NCBI RefSeq assembly: GCF_036016755.1
Contig: NZ_JAYXIH010000020.1
Location: 15,456 to 79,455, forward strand
Length of the DNA: 64,000 nt
Direction: 5' to 3'
Origin: Aurantimonas coralicida_A
GTDB taxonomy: Bacteria; Pseudomonadota; Alphaproteobacteria; Rhizobiales; Rhizobiaceae
In this document: positions 8,147 through 16,089 of the stretch, one piece after another
Numbering within the stretch: the first letter of the stretch is position 1
How the letters are laid out: each line of letters begins with the position of its first letter
Made by a program: the position numbers and the translations under genes
The notes under the pieces: model-generated
Databases searched by the model: none
What the model was told of the DNA's origin: nothing
The model's input: only the letters and a program-made list of their open reading frames with translations

Positions 8147-9052
8147 TCATTCTTTCGAGCCCTTTGCGGCTCCGATGCCGTTCAATTCCGCCACCACGTC
8201 GGAGAGCATCGGCAGGTAATCGTCACCCCGGCCGATGGCCTCGGCCGTCGCCAGGCCGTTCTTCACGCTCGACGAGACATGCGAGGCGATGCCGCTTTCA
8301 TTGGCCATCGAGACGACGTAGCGCATGTCCTTATGGGCATTGCGCAAGGTGAACTTGTGGGCATCGCGGTCGCGCTGGACCACATACTGCATGAAGGTCT
8401 GGTAGAAGCCGCAATCCATCCGGCCGCCGCTGATGACGCCATGAAATGTCTTGGCGTCAATGCCGTTCTTCGCACCGATCGCCAGCGCTTCGGAATAAAG
8501 CGACGCATAGCCGAGCGAGAGAAAATTGTTGAGCAGCTTCATCGTGTGGCCGGCGCCGGTATCGCCGACGCGCACGACCTTGCCGGCCCAGCATTCGAAG
8601 ATGGGGCGCACGCGCTCGAAATCCTCGGCCGAGGCGCCGACCATGGTGTCGAGCGTGCCTTCCCAGGCTTCCTTTGGCGTTCGCGACAACGGCGCGTCGA
8701 TCAGCGTCACGCCGGCTTGGCGGCAACGCTCCGCCACGGCACGCGTGGAAACCGGATTGCTGGTGGAGCTGTCGATGATGGTCCTGGTCGCGCCGTTGGC
8801 GTCGAGAATTTCGCCAACGGTTGCCTCGACCTCGGGACTGCCCGGCAGGCAAAGGAAGACGATGTCCGACTTTTCGGCAATGTCGGCGACGCTTGCCCCC
8901 TCCTCGGCTCCCCGCGACATCAGATCGTCGACCGGCTTGCGGTTGCGGTGCGCGAGAACCGTCAGCGGGTAGCCGCCTTCGAGGATGTTCTTGGCCATGC
9001 CGTGGCCCATCAGGCCGACGCCGATGAAGCCGATGCGCGGACGATCCGTCAT
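8147..9052 (-). CDS. Beta-hydroxyacid dehydrogenase with altered substrate loop
   Basis: Same family as the protein at 6329-7252. GVGLMG at 11-16 binds NAD(P) and Lys162 in GHTMKLLNN matches the catalytic lysine. The substrate loop, normally APVSGG, reads APLSRTPKEA here (120-129), so the substrate probably differs from that of the neighbour. The ATG at 9052 is chosen because it gives a standard MTDRPRIGFIG start. The longer upstream frame is antisense-like Arg/Ser/Pro sequence overlapping the next gene. The spacing to the DenD-like gene is 28 bases. Confidence 0.85.
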   Translation of the reverse strand: MTDRPRIGFIGVGLMGHGMAKNILEGGYPLTVLAHRNRKPVDDLMSRGAEEGASVADIAEKSDIVFLCLPGSPEVEATVGEILDANGATRTIIDSSTSNPVSTRAVAERCRQAGVTLIDAPLSRTPKEAWEGTLDTMVGASAEDFERVRPIFECWAGKVVRVGDTGAGHTMKLLNNFLSLGYASLYSEALAIGAKNGIDAKTFHGVISGGRMDCGFYQTFMQYVVQRDRDAHKFTLRNAHKDMRYVVSMANESGIASHVSSSVKNGLATAEAIGRGDDYLPMLSDVVAELNGIGAAKGSKE

Positions 9053-9080
9053 GGTGTGTTCCTCTTCGAGTGCAGGCCGG

Positions 9081-10067
9081 TCACTTGGCGCCCTGGCGGG
9101 CGGCCTCGTCGGCGATGTGGGCGCGAATGATCGCGACGAAATCGGTGTCGGCCACGAAACCGGCCTCGATGGCCCGGTCCGCCTTGAAGTCGCGCGGCCA
9201 GCCCGAGACGATCTTCTCGATGGTGGCGTCCGGCTCGCGCCGGATGCGGCCGGCCACCTCGTCGCCGGCAACCTCACGCAACGCGGCGATCATCTCGCGG
9301 ATGGTGATCGACAGCCCCGGCATCGACAAGGAGCGGCGAGCGCCGAGTATCTCGGTGTCCATCGTCGCCGCATGGATGAGGAAACCGACGGCCGCGGCCG
9401 GGCTCGCGACCCAGTGACGCACTTCGTCGTCCACCGGCAAATTCGCTTCGTGGCCGGCCAGCGGTTCGCGGATGATGCCGGAGAAGAACCCCGACGCCGC
9501 CTTGTTCGGCTTGCCGGGGCGCACGACGATCGTCGGCAGGCGGATGCCGACGCCGTCGACGAAACCCTTGCGGGTATAGTCGGCCAGCAGCAATTCGCAG
9601 ATCGCCTTCTGGGTGCCGTAGCTGGTCAGCGGCGCCTGCTGGAAGGTGTCGGAGATCTGATCCTCGAAGGGCGCGCCGAAGACGGCGATCGAGGAGGTGA
9701 AGACCAGACGGGGACGATAGGCGTCACCCTGCGCGCGGATCGCCTCCAGGAGATGATGCATCCCGTCGAGATTGATCCGGTAGCCTTTCTCGAAATCGGC
9801 CTCCGCCTCGCCCGATACGATCGCCGCCAGATGGAAGATCATTTCCGGCCGCTTGGCGACCAGCGCCGCGACCGTGGCGGAATCGGCGATGTCTCCCGCG
9901 CTCGATTCGATCGCTATGGTGCCGGACGCCTTGTCGAAGCTGGGCTCCACGACATCGAAGGCGTGGATCGCCTCGATCGGCTGGCCGGCGAAGTTGCCAT
10001 CGGCGAGAAGCTTGTCGACGAGCCGCCGGCCGACCATGCCGCCGGCACCCAGAATCAGAATTCGCAT
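9081..10067 (-). CDS. NAD-dependent epimerase/dehydratase-fold protein, D-erythronate dehydrogenase-like
   Basis: Extended SDR enzyme: GAGGMVG at 7-13, a serine in FTSSIAVFG near 125 and the catalytic SYGTQK (Tyr140, Lys144). The stretch RLPTIVVRPGKPNKAAS and the DDEVRHWVAS motif resemble DenD, which oxidises D-erythronate at C2 in tetronate catabolism. DenD is normally found with a DUF1537 kinase (OtnK) and OtnC/OtnI, and none of these is in the window. The start is the ATG at 10067 after GGGAGA. The gene lies 23 bases after the SDR gene in the same operon. Confidence 0.75.
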   Translation of the reverse strand: MRILILGAGGMVGRRLVDKLLADGNFAGQPIEAIHAFDVVEPSFDKASGTIAIESSAGDIADSATVAALVAKRPEMIFHLAAIVSGEAEADFEKGYRINLDGMHHLLEAIRAQGDAYRPRLVFTSSIAVFGAPFEDQISDTFQQAPLTSYGTQKAICELLLADYTRKGFVDGVGIRLPTIVVRPGKPNKAASGFFSGIIREPLAGHEANLPVDDEVRHWVASPAAAVGFLIHAATMDTEILGARRSLSMPGLSITIREMIAALREVAGDEVAGRIRREPDATIEKIVSGWPRDFKADRAIEAGFVADTDFVAIIRAHIADEAARQGAK

Positions 10068-10090
10068 CAATCAGTCTCCCTACGGACGGG

Positions 10091-10849
10091 TCAGAGCGAC
10101 CAGCCGCCGTCGATCAGTTGGGTGGTGCCGGTGGTGAAGCGGCTTTCGTCCGAGGCGAGATAGACGGCGAGGTGAGCGATCTCCTCGGGCGTGCCGAGAC
10201 GGCCCATTGGCTGGCGCTCGATGAACATCGTCTTGGCCTTCTCGGTGCCGCCAACGGTCTTGCCCAGATCCTCGATCCGGCCTTCCAGCGACGGCGATTC
10301 GATTGTGCCGGGGCAGATCGCGTTGCAGCGGATGCCGCTTTTGATGAAGTCGATCGCCACCGAGCGGGTCAGGCCGATCACCGCCGCCTTGGTCGCCATG
10401 TAGACGTAGCGGTTCGGCGCAGCTTTGATCGACGAGGCGGCCGAGGCCATGTTGATGATCGAGCCGCCGCCGGCCTCCACCATGCGCGGCAACAGGCCTG
10501 AGATCGTGCGGTGCATCGCCTTGACGTTGAGGTCGAAGGAAAAGTCCCAGGCATCCTCGTCGCAGTCGAGCACCGTGCCGTGATGGACGAAGCCGGCGCA
10601 GTTGAACAGGATGTCCGGCGTGTCGATCCGCTTGAGATAGGCGGCGACAGCCGCGGAATCGGTGACGTCCAGCGCCGCCGTATCGACAATGCCGAAGGAC
10701 TTCAGCCCGTCCAGCTTCGCCGCGTCGCGGTCGGATGCGTAGACCTTGGCGCCGGCTTCGAGAAACGCTTCGGCGACCTTGCGGCCGATCCCCTGACCGG
10801 CGGCCGTACAGACGGCCACCTTGCCGTCGAGACGCTTCGTCATGCTCAC
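10091..10849 (-). CDS. Short-chain dehydrogenase, BDH2 / 2-keto-3-deoxy-L-fuconate dehydrogenase type
   Basis: Classical SDR: TAAGQGIG at 15-22, NCAG near 83 and the active-site YMATK (Tyr150, Lys154). Several stretches (FNCAGFVHHGTVLDC, NRYVYMATKAAVIGLT, and the C-terminal IDGGWSL) match the DHRS6/BDH2 group closely. That group includes bacterial 2-keto-3-deoxy-L-fuconate 4-dehydrogenase of L-fucose breakdown. Placed between an IlvD/EDD-type dehydratase and a sugar-acid dehydrogenase, oxidation of a 2-keto-3-deoxy sugar acid is a sensible role. The substrate cannot be read from sequence. Confidence 0.82.
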   Translation of the reverse strand: MSMTKRLDGKVAVCTAAGQGIGRKVAEAFLEAGAKVYASDRDAAKLDGLKSFGIVDTAALDVTDSAAVAAYLKRIDTPDILFNCAGFVHHGTVLDCDEDAWDFSFDLNVKAMHRTISGLLPRMVEAGGGSIINMASAASSIKAAPNRYVYMATKAAVIGLTRSVAIDFIKSGIRCNAICPGTIESPSLEGRIEDLGKTVGGTEKAKTMFIERQPMGRLGTPEEIAHLAVYLASDESRFTTGTTQLIDGGWSL

Positions 10850-10881
10850 TCCCTGCTCCTGTCCGCCTTCGGACGGTTAGT

Positions 10882-12699
10882 TCAATGATTGTCGCGTGGC
10901 ACGCGAGCGCCGGTGCCGTCGACCCCGCCCTGGGCCAGGCGCCGATAGGAGACGGCCGGCTCGAGCACCATGCCGGTCTCCAACTGCGAGATCATGCCGC
11001 GCTGGATTTCCTGCCAGGGCGTCTGATGTGCCGGATAGGCATAACCGCCGGCTTCGGCAAGGGCGGCGAAACGCGCCTGGAGCTCGTCGTCCGCAATGAG
11101 GATGTTGGCGCTGCCCAGCCCCATATCGATCCGCACGCGGTCGCCGGTGACCAGCACCGCCAGTCCGCCGCCGGCCGCGGCCTCTGGCGAAGCGTTGAGG
11201 ATCGAGGGGCTGCCGGACGTGCCCGACTGGCGCCCGTCGCCGACGCATGGCAGCGAATGGATGCCGCGCTTCAACAGATAGTCGGGCGCCCGCATGTTGA
11301 CCACTTCGGCCCCGCCCGGATAGCCGATCGGACCGGCGCCACGCATGAACAGGATGCAATGTTCGTCGATGCCGAGCGCCGGATCGTCGATCCGAGCGTG
11401 ATAGTCCTCCGGGCCATCGAAGACCACCGCCCTGCCCTCGAACGCCATCGGATCATCCGGGTTCGACAGATAGCGGTCGCGGAATTCCGGCGAGATCACC
11501 GACAGCTTCATGATCGCCGAATCGAACAGATTGCCCTTGAGCACCCGGAAGCCGGCATGTTGCAGCAACGGCCGGTCGATCGGCCAGATGACATTCTCGT
11601 CCTCGATGACCGCGCCACGGCAATTGTCGCCGATCGTCCGACCATTCACCGTCATCGCGTCCTCGGCGATGAGGCCCTTGCTCATCAACTGATTGACCAC
11701 CGCGGGCACGCCGCCGGCATGGTAATAGTCCTCGCCGAGATATTCGCCGGCCGGCTGGAGGTTGACCAGCAACGGGATCTCTTCGCCATAGGTCTGCCAG
11801 TCGTCGATCGACAGCTCGACGCCGAGATGGCGCGCGAGGCCGTTCAAATGGATCGGCGCGTTGGTCGAACCGCCGATTGCCGAGTTGACGCGGATCGCGT
11901 TGATGAAGGCGTCGCGCGTCATGATGTCGGTAGGTTTCAGATCCTCATGCACCATCTCAACGATGCGCTTGCCGGTGAGATACGAAATCTCCTGCCGGTC
12001 GCGATAGGGCGCCGGGATCGCCGCCGACCCCGGCAATTGCATGCCGAGCACTTCGGCCAGCGAGTTCATCGTCGTCGCCGTGCCCATGGTGTTGCAATAG
12101 CCGGTGGAGGGCGCCGACGAGGCGACCAGCTTGACGAAACCGGCATAGTCGATCTCGCCGGCGGCCATCATCTCCCGCGCCTTCCAGACGATCGTGCCGG
12201 AACCGGTGCGCTCGCCGCGGAACCAGCCGTTGAGCATCGGACCGACCGACAGAGCGATCGCCGGAAGGTTCACGGTCGCCGCTGCCATCAGGCAGGCAGG
12301 CGTGGTCTTGTCGCAGCCGATGGTGAGCACCACCCCGTCGAGCGGGTAGCCGTAGAGCACCTCGACCAGTCCGAGATAGGCCAGATTGCGGTCGAGCGCC
12401 GCAGTGGGACGCTTGCCGGTTTCCTGAATCGGATGGACCGGAAATTCGATGGCGATGCCGCCGGCCTCGCGAATGCCCTCGCGCACCCGCTTGGCGAGTT
12501 CGAGATGATGCCGGTTGCAGGGGCTGAGGTCCGAGCCGGTCTGGGCAATGCCGATGATCGGCTTGCCCGACTGCAGCTCTTCCTGGCTGAGGCCGAAATT
12601 GAGATAGCGTTCGAGATAAAGCGCCGTCATGTCCGGATTTGACGGATTGTCGAACCACGCGCGGGAGCGTAGCTGGCCGGCCTTGAGGTCATTTGTCAT
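10882..12699 (-). CDS. IlvD/EDD family sugar-acid dehydratase
   Basis: Removes water from an aldonate to give a 2-keto-3-deoxy acid. Three cysteines fit an Fe-S cluster site: Cys61 in SPCNRH, Cys129 in the GCDKTTPA motif and Cys202 in GYCNTMGTA. NSAIGGSTNAPIHL near 275 is also a family signature. At 605 residues it is of the length of L-arabinonate/D-xylonate dehydratases, somewhat longer than IlvD proper. It is the first gene of the operon. A CGTATACATTAG box lies 62 bases upstream of its start. Which aldonate it uses is not clear. Confidence 0.88.
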   Translation of the reverse strand: MTNDLKAGQLRSRAWFDNPSNPDMTALYLERYLNFGLSQEELQSGKPIIGIAQTGSDLSPCNRHHLELAKRVREGIREAGGIAIEFPVHPIQETGKRPTAALDRNLAYLGLVEVLYGYPLDGVVLTIGCDKTTPACLMAAATVNLPAIALSVGPMLNGWFRGERTGSGTIVWKAREMMAAGEIDYAGFVKLVASSAPSTGYCNTMGTATTMNSLAEVLGMQLPGSAAIPAPYRDRQEISYLTGKRIVEMVHEDLKPTDIMTRDAFINAIRVNSAIGGSTNAPIHLNGLARHLGVELSIDDWQTYGEEIPLLVNLQPAGEYLGEDYYHAGGVPAVVNQLMSKGLIAEDAMTVNGRTIGDNCRGAVIEDENVIWPIDRPLLQHAGFRVLKGNLFDSAIMKLSVISPEFRDRYLSNPDDPMAFEGRAVVFDGPEDYHARIDDPALGIDEHCILFMRGAGPIGYPGGAEVVNMRAPDYLLKRGIHSLPCVGDGRQSGTSGSPSILNASPEAAAGGGLAVLVTGDRVRIDMGLGSANILIADDELQARFAALAEAGGYAYPAHQTPWQEIQRGMISQLETGMVLEPAVSYRRLAQGGVDGTGARVPRDNH

Positions 12700-12760
12700 C
12701 GGGTCTCCGGATGCATCCCTATGCGCCGCCGTCGCACCTTCGCAACGATACGCTGCATAA

Positions 12761-12772
12761 CGTATACATTAG
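12761..12772 (-). promoter_or_regulatory. Probable GntR operator upstream of the dehydratase operon
   Basis: CGTATACATTAG on the plus strand, CTAATGTATACG read toward the operon. The centre GTATAC is typical of FCD-type GntR operators. The same 12 bases recur at 17778-17789 before the TRAP operon. It lies 62 bases ahead of the dehydratase start, in a 157-base gap. Confidence 0.6.
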
Positions 12773-12856
12773 TCCGCTCGGCATTCAAACTCTTATCCCG
12801 CCTTCCGGTGAGAGGCGAGAGCGATCGGAACGGGAAAGGGGAAATCCGTGGTTCGG

Positions 12857-13516
12857 TCAGTTACCGTTCGCGGCGATGAGATCGGCCACGGTCATCGGCG
12901 CAAGGCCTACGCTGTGGGTGGCTGGCGCAGCGATACGATGAGACACCGACGGAGGCCTCACATAGCGTGGTTCCTCGGCGATGCGGATCAAACGCGGTTC
13001 GGACTGCACCGTCCGCGATGCCGGATTGCGAAACGGCGGATCGCCGATTCGGCGGGCATTCTTGCGCTTTTCGTAGAACACGTTGCCGCCCGCTTCGACC
13101 AGATAATGCATGTTGGTGTAGGGGAAGGTCATCCCGGCCGTGTGGAAGAACATCGCCTTGCTGACGCTTGGGTGACGTTCGCCCCTGAGAACCCGCGTGG
13201 CCATCTTGGCGGCGAGGTCGCGGCCCTTGTTCATTGGCTTCGAAAGTACGCCTGGGGCGAACTGGTTCTTCTGGCCAACGACCCCACAGACCGATTTCGG
13301 ATAGAGGCCGCTCTGGAGCCGGTTCATCACCACCGTGCCGACAGCCAGCATCCCGTCGGGGCTCGAGCGATTCGATTCGAAATACATCACCCGTGTCATG
13401 CATTCGTGCGCGGTCATCGGGCGCAGGCGCGGTCCGCTGGCGCAGGCTCCGAAAACAGTGAGCACCGCAAGAAGCATCGCGTTGCGGCGGAGAATCGTCG
13501 GTTTCGGCACAGCCAT
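12857..13516 (-). CDS. SleB-like cell-wall hydrolase, lipoprotein
   Basis: Residues 1-25 are a lipoprotein signal ending in VFGAC with the lipid-carrying Cys25, so the protein should be anchored in the periplasm or outer membrane. The body has ARxxYFESN-like MTRVMYFESNRSSPDG, then LAVGTVVMNRLQSGLYPKSVC and AMFFHTAGM, which is the Hydrolase_2 (SleB/CwlJ) pattern with its catalytic glutamate in YFES. It probably cuts peptidoglycan as a lytic enzyme. The C-terminal 60 residues are Pro/Ser/Arg-rich and unassigned. It is monocistronic on the minus strand. Confidence 0.82.
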   Translation of the reverse strand: MAVPKPTILRRNAMLLAVLTVFGACASGPRLRPMTAHECMTRVMYFESNRSSPDGMLAVGTVVMNRLQSGLYPKSVCGVVGQKNQFAPGVLSKPMNKGRDLAAKMATRVLRGERHPSVSKAMFFHTAGMTFPYTNMHYLVEAGGNVFYEKRKNARRIGDPPFRNPASRTVQSEPRLIRIAEEPRYVRPPSVSHRIAAPATHSVGLAPMTVADLIAANGN

Positions 13517-13721
13517 CGCAGGGTCTCGAGCGTCGGAACGTCTGTCACGTTCAAATGCGATCAGCCTGCGGAATAAGACTTAACGGGTGGTGCGCTCCCG
13601 CTCGACGAGCGCCGAAAAGGTCGAACACCGTTAAGGATCGACTAAAATTTTCAGGGAAACGGCCAGCCGGCCAAGCAGCGCCCGCGCGGCGCCGCGTAAA
13701 CGCCAGCTTTCGCGCGTGGGC

Positions 13722-15152
13722 TCAGACGGCAGAATCCGCGCGGGCGTAAACGTCCTCGATGCGCACGATGTCGTCTTCGCCGGTGTAGCTGCCGACCTGA
13801 ACCTCGATCAGCTTGAGGTCGATCTTGCCCGGATTGTGCAGACGGTGGACGCAGCCGATCGGCAGATAGGCCGCTTCGTTCTCGTGGAACAGCGAGACCG
13901 TGCCGTCGATCGTCACCTCGGCCGTGCCATGGACCACGACCCAATGTTCGGCGCGATGGTGGTGGCGCTGCAGGCTCAACAGCCCGCCGGGCTTGACGCA
14001 GATATGCTTGACCTGAAAGCGCTCGCCGATATCGATGCGCTGATACCAGCCCCATGGCCGGTAGATTCTCAGATGCTCGCTCGCCTCGCGCCGCCCGTCG
14101 CGCTTCATATCGGCGACCAGATCCTTGACGCGGCCGGCCTCGCTCTTGGCGGCGACCAAGACCGCGTCCTGCGTCGCCACGACGATCACGCCGTCGAGGC
14201 CGACCGCGGCCGTCAGCATGTCCTCGCTGCGGATAAAGCTGTTCGTCGTGTCGAGCACGGCGACAGGGCCTTCGAGACGATTGCCGTTGTCGTCCTTGGC
14301 CTTGAGATCGTGGATCGCGTCCCAGGCGCCGATGTCCGACCAGTCGAACGATGCCGCGAGCACCCCCGCCCGCTCGGTCTTCTCCATCAACGCATGATCG
14401 ATCGAAATTCTCGGTGCGTTGGCAAATTCATTCGCATCGAGGCGAAGGAAATCGAGATCGCGTACCGCCCTTGCGACGGCTTTGCGCGCGGCGCTCAGAA
14501 CCTCGGGGCAATGACGCTCCATCTCCTCCAGGATCGTGCCGATGGAAAAGATGAAATTGCCGCTGTTCCACAGATAGCCTTCGGCAACGTAGCGCTCCGC
14601 CACTTCGCGCACCGGCTTTTCCACGAATCTTGCAAGACCGTGCGCCCGCTCGCCGAGAATGTCGTCCGACCGCTCGATGTAGCCATAGGCGGTGGACGGG
14701 CAATCGGGCTCGATGCCGATGGTCATGATCGGCCCGCCGGCGGCGACCGTTGCGGCCAGCAGGCAGTCGTTTACGAAAGCGTCGGCGTTCTCGATGGCGT
14801 GATCGGCGGCGACGACAATGCAGATGCTGTCAGGTGCGCGATCGGCCGCGAGCACCGCTCCGACGGCCACGGCCGCGGCGGAATCGCGGCGTTCCGGCTC
14901 CAGGACGATATCCCCCGTTATTCCAAGGGTCGCCATCTGCTCGGCCACGATGAACCGGAATTCGTGATTGGTGACGACGATCGGTTCGCCGAACGCCTCG
15001 TCCTTGAAGCGCAGAAGCGTCGCCTGGAAGGTCGACATCCCCTCATCGAGCAGCGCGATGAACTGTTTCGGCATGGAATCGCGCGAGACCGGCCAGAGGC
15101 GTGTGCCCGCGCCGCCGGCCATGATGATCGGAACCAGAGGATGATCCTGCAC
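13722..15152 (-). CDS. manC: Mannose-1-phosphate guanylyltransferase / mannose-6-phosphate isomerase
   Basis: Makes GDP-mannose from mannose 1-phosphate for surface polysaccharides; the C-terminal cupin can isomerise fructose 6-phosphate. The pyrophosphorylase signature IIMAGGAGTRLWPVSR lies at the N-terminus, FVEKP and WNSGNFIF are in the sugar-binding part, and the cupin half has RPWGWYQRIDIGERFQVKHICVKPGG and the metal-binding QRHHHRAEHW. I prefer the GTG at 15152, which follows GGGAGG and gives the usual N-terminus. An ATG at 15182 is the alternative. No polysaccharide cluster surrounds it. Confidence 0.92.
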   Translation of the reverse strand: MQDHPLVPIIMAGGAGTRLWPVSRDSMPKQFIALLDEGMSTFQATLLRFKDEAFGEPIVVTNHEFRFIVAEQMATLGITGDIVLEPERRDSAAAVAVGAVLAADRAPDSICIVVAADHAIENADAFVNDCLLAATVAAGGPIMTIGIEPDCPSTAYGYIERSDDILGERAHGLARFVEKPVREVAERYVAEGYLWNSGNFIFSIGTILEEMERHCPEVLSAARKAVARAVRDLDFLRLDANEFANAPRISIDHALMEKTERAGVLAASFDWSDIGAWDAIHDLKAKDDNGNRLEGPVAVLDTTNSFIRSEDMLTAAVGLDGVIVVATQDAVLVAAKSEAGRVKDLVADMKRDGRREASEHLRIYRPWGWYQRIDIGERFQVKHICVKPGGLLSLQRHHHRAEHWVVVHGTAEVTIDGTVSLFHENEAAYLPIGCVHRLHNPGKIDLKLIEVQVGSYTGEDDIVRIEDVYARADSAV

Positions 15153-15454
15153 GCCGCCAACGCCTCCCAAAGCTCGCCCCATCGCCTATCGGCCTTGCGT
15201 AGCCGATCGATCTGTCGCTGTCCATTTGCGCGGCACCACAAGCCCGATCGCCGGCCAGCTCCGCGGCTTCATGAAGACGAACTCGCTTGCGCGCCAACTT
15301 CTGCCGGTTGAAACCATGACAATCTGGCGCACGTTACGAGCTGACTGTCTAAGAAAAATGAAACCGATGGGCGATAATGTCGGTATCAACCCTTCGCTAT
15401 CAGGGACCACCGCGTGAGTACGAATTGTTCCAAGCAGACCGGGAGGACGAAGCC
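15153..15454. other. Intergenic region between divergent manC and gluconokinase-like gene
   Basis: About 300 bases with no convincing gene. Toward the right it becomes less GC-rich (15300-15400) and contains GATAATGTCGGTATC, an imperfect inverted repeat about 75 bases upstream of the kinase start, a possible regulator site. No clear -35/-10 pair was found. Confidence 0.4.
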
Positions 15455-16012
15455 ATGACACCTTCAAGTCCCGTCTTCCTGCTCATGGGGGTATCCGGGG
15501 CAGGGAAAAGCACGGTCGGACAAGCGCTCGCCCATCGTCTCAATGGCATCTTTCTCGATGCCAATGACTTTCATCTCGCCAAGCATATCAACGGCATGTC
15601 CTGCGGTATCCCGATCAACGATTTCATCCGGAAGGGCTGGCTGCGGCGCGTCTGCGGCGCCGTGGAGCGAACCCGCCTGGAGCAGCAACGGCCGGTCTTC
15701 CTGGCCTGCTCCGCGCTCAGGAAGAGCAATCGGGACTTCCTGCGCCGGGAGATCGATGCGCTATGCGTCATTCACCTGGCCGGCGCGCGCGGCCTGATCC
15801 ATGGCCGCATGCTGGCGCGCCGCGACCATTTCGCGCCCGCCGCATTGCTCGATAGTCAACTCCTCGATCTGGAAGCACCGGTCCCGCTCGAGGAGGACGC
15901 TCATGTGATCGACGTTTCTCCGAGCCTCGATGACGTCGTTGCCGAGGTCCTCACGCTTGTGGAGACTGTTATGCAACGGACAGGTCGGAATCCGGGCGCC
16001 GTCCCCGCCTGA
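15455..16012 (+). CDS. Gluconokinase-like P-loop kinase
   Basis: Walker A GVSGAGKST at 12-20 follows a short strand. The order of motifs matches the GntK/IdnK family, which phosphorylates gluconate to 6-phosphogluconate, and ACSALRKSNRDFLR is the family's CSALK-type motif. The usual HPxxNxxKMxxGxPLxDxDR stretch is changed to DFHLAKHINGMSCGIPINDFIRKGWL, so the substrate-binding loop departs from the norm. The ATG at 15455 follows GGGAGGACGA. The length of 185 is normal. Convergent with the UxaA-type gene. Confidence 0.75.
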   Translation: MTPSSPVFLLMGVSGAGKSTVGQALAHRLNGIFLDANDFHLAKHINGMSCGIPINDFIRKGWLRRVCGAVERTRLEQQRPVFLACSALRKSNRDFLRREIDALCVIHLAGARGLIHGRMLARRDHFAPAALLDSQLLDLEAPVPLEEDAHVIDVSPSLDDVVAEVLTLVETVMQRTGRNPGAVPA

Positions 16013-16089
16013 GTGCGCGACCCCGCCTTCTCGCCCCCGCCGGATGACGCGCGGGTCCTGTTCCGGCAATCAGGGTCGCGCTCCCGCCT

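Noticed and set aside
10735..12642. Open frame of about 635 codons on the plus strand
   Set aside because: Antisense to the IlvD/EDD dehydratase and SDR genes, which have clear motifs.
15226..15417. Small plus-strand frame upstream of the gluconokinase-like gene
   Set aside because: No ribosome site, no family, in a promoter-rich divergent region.
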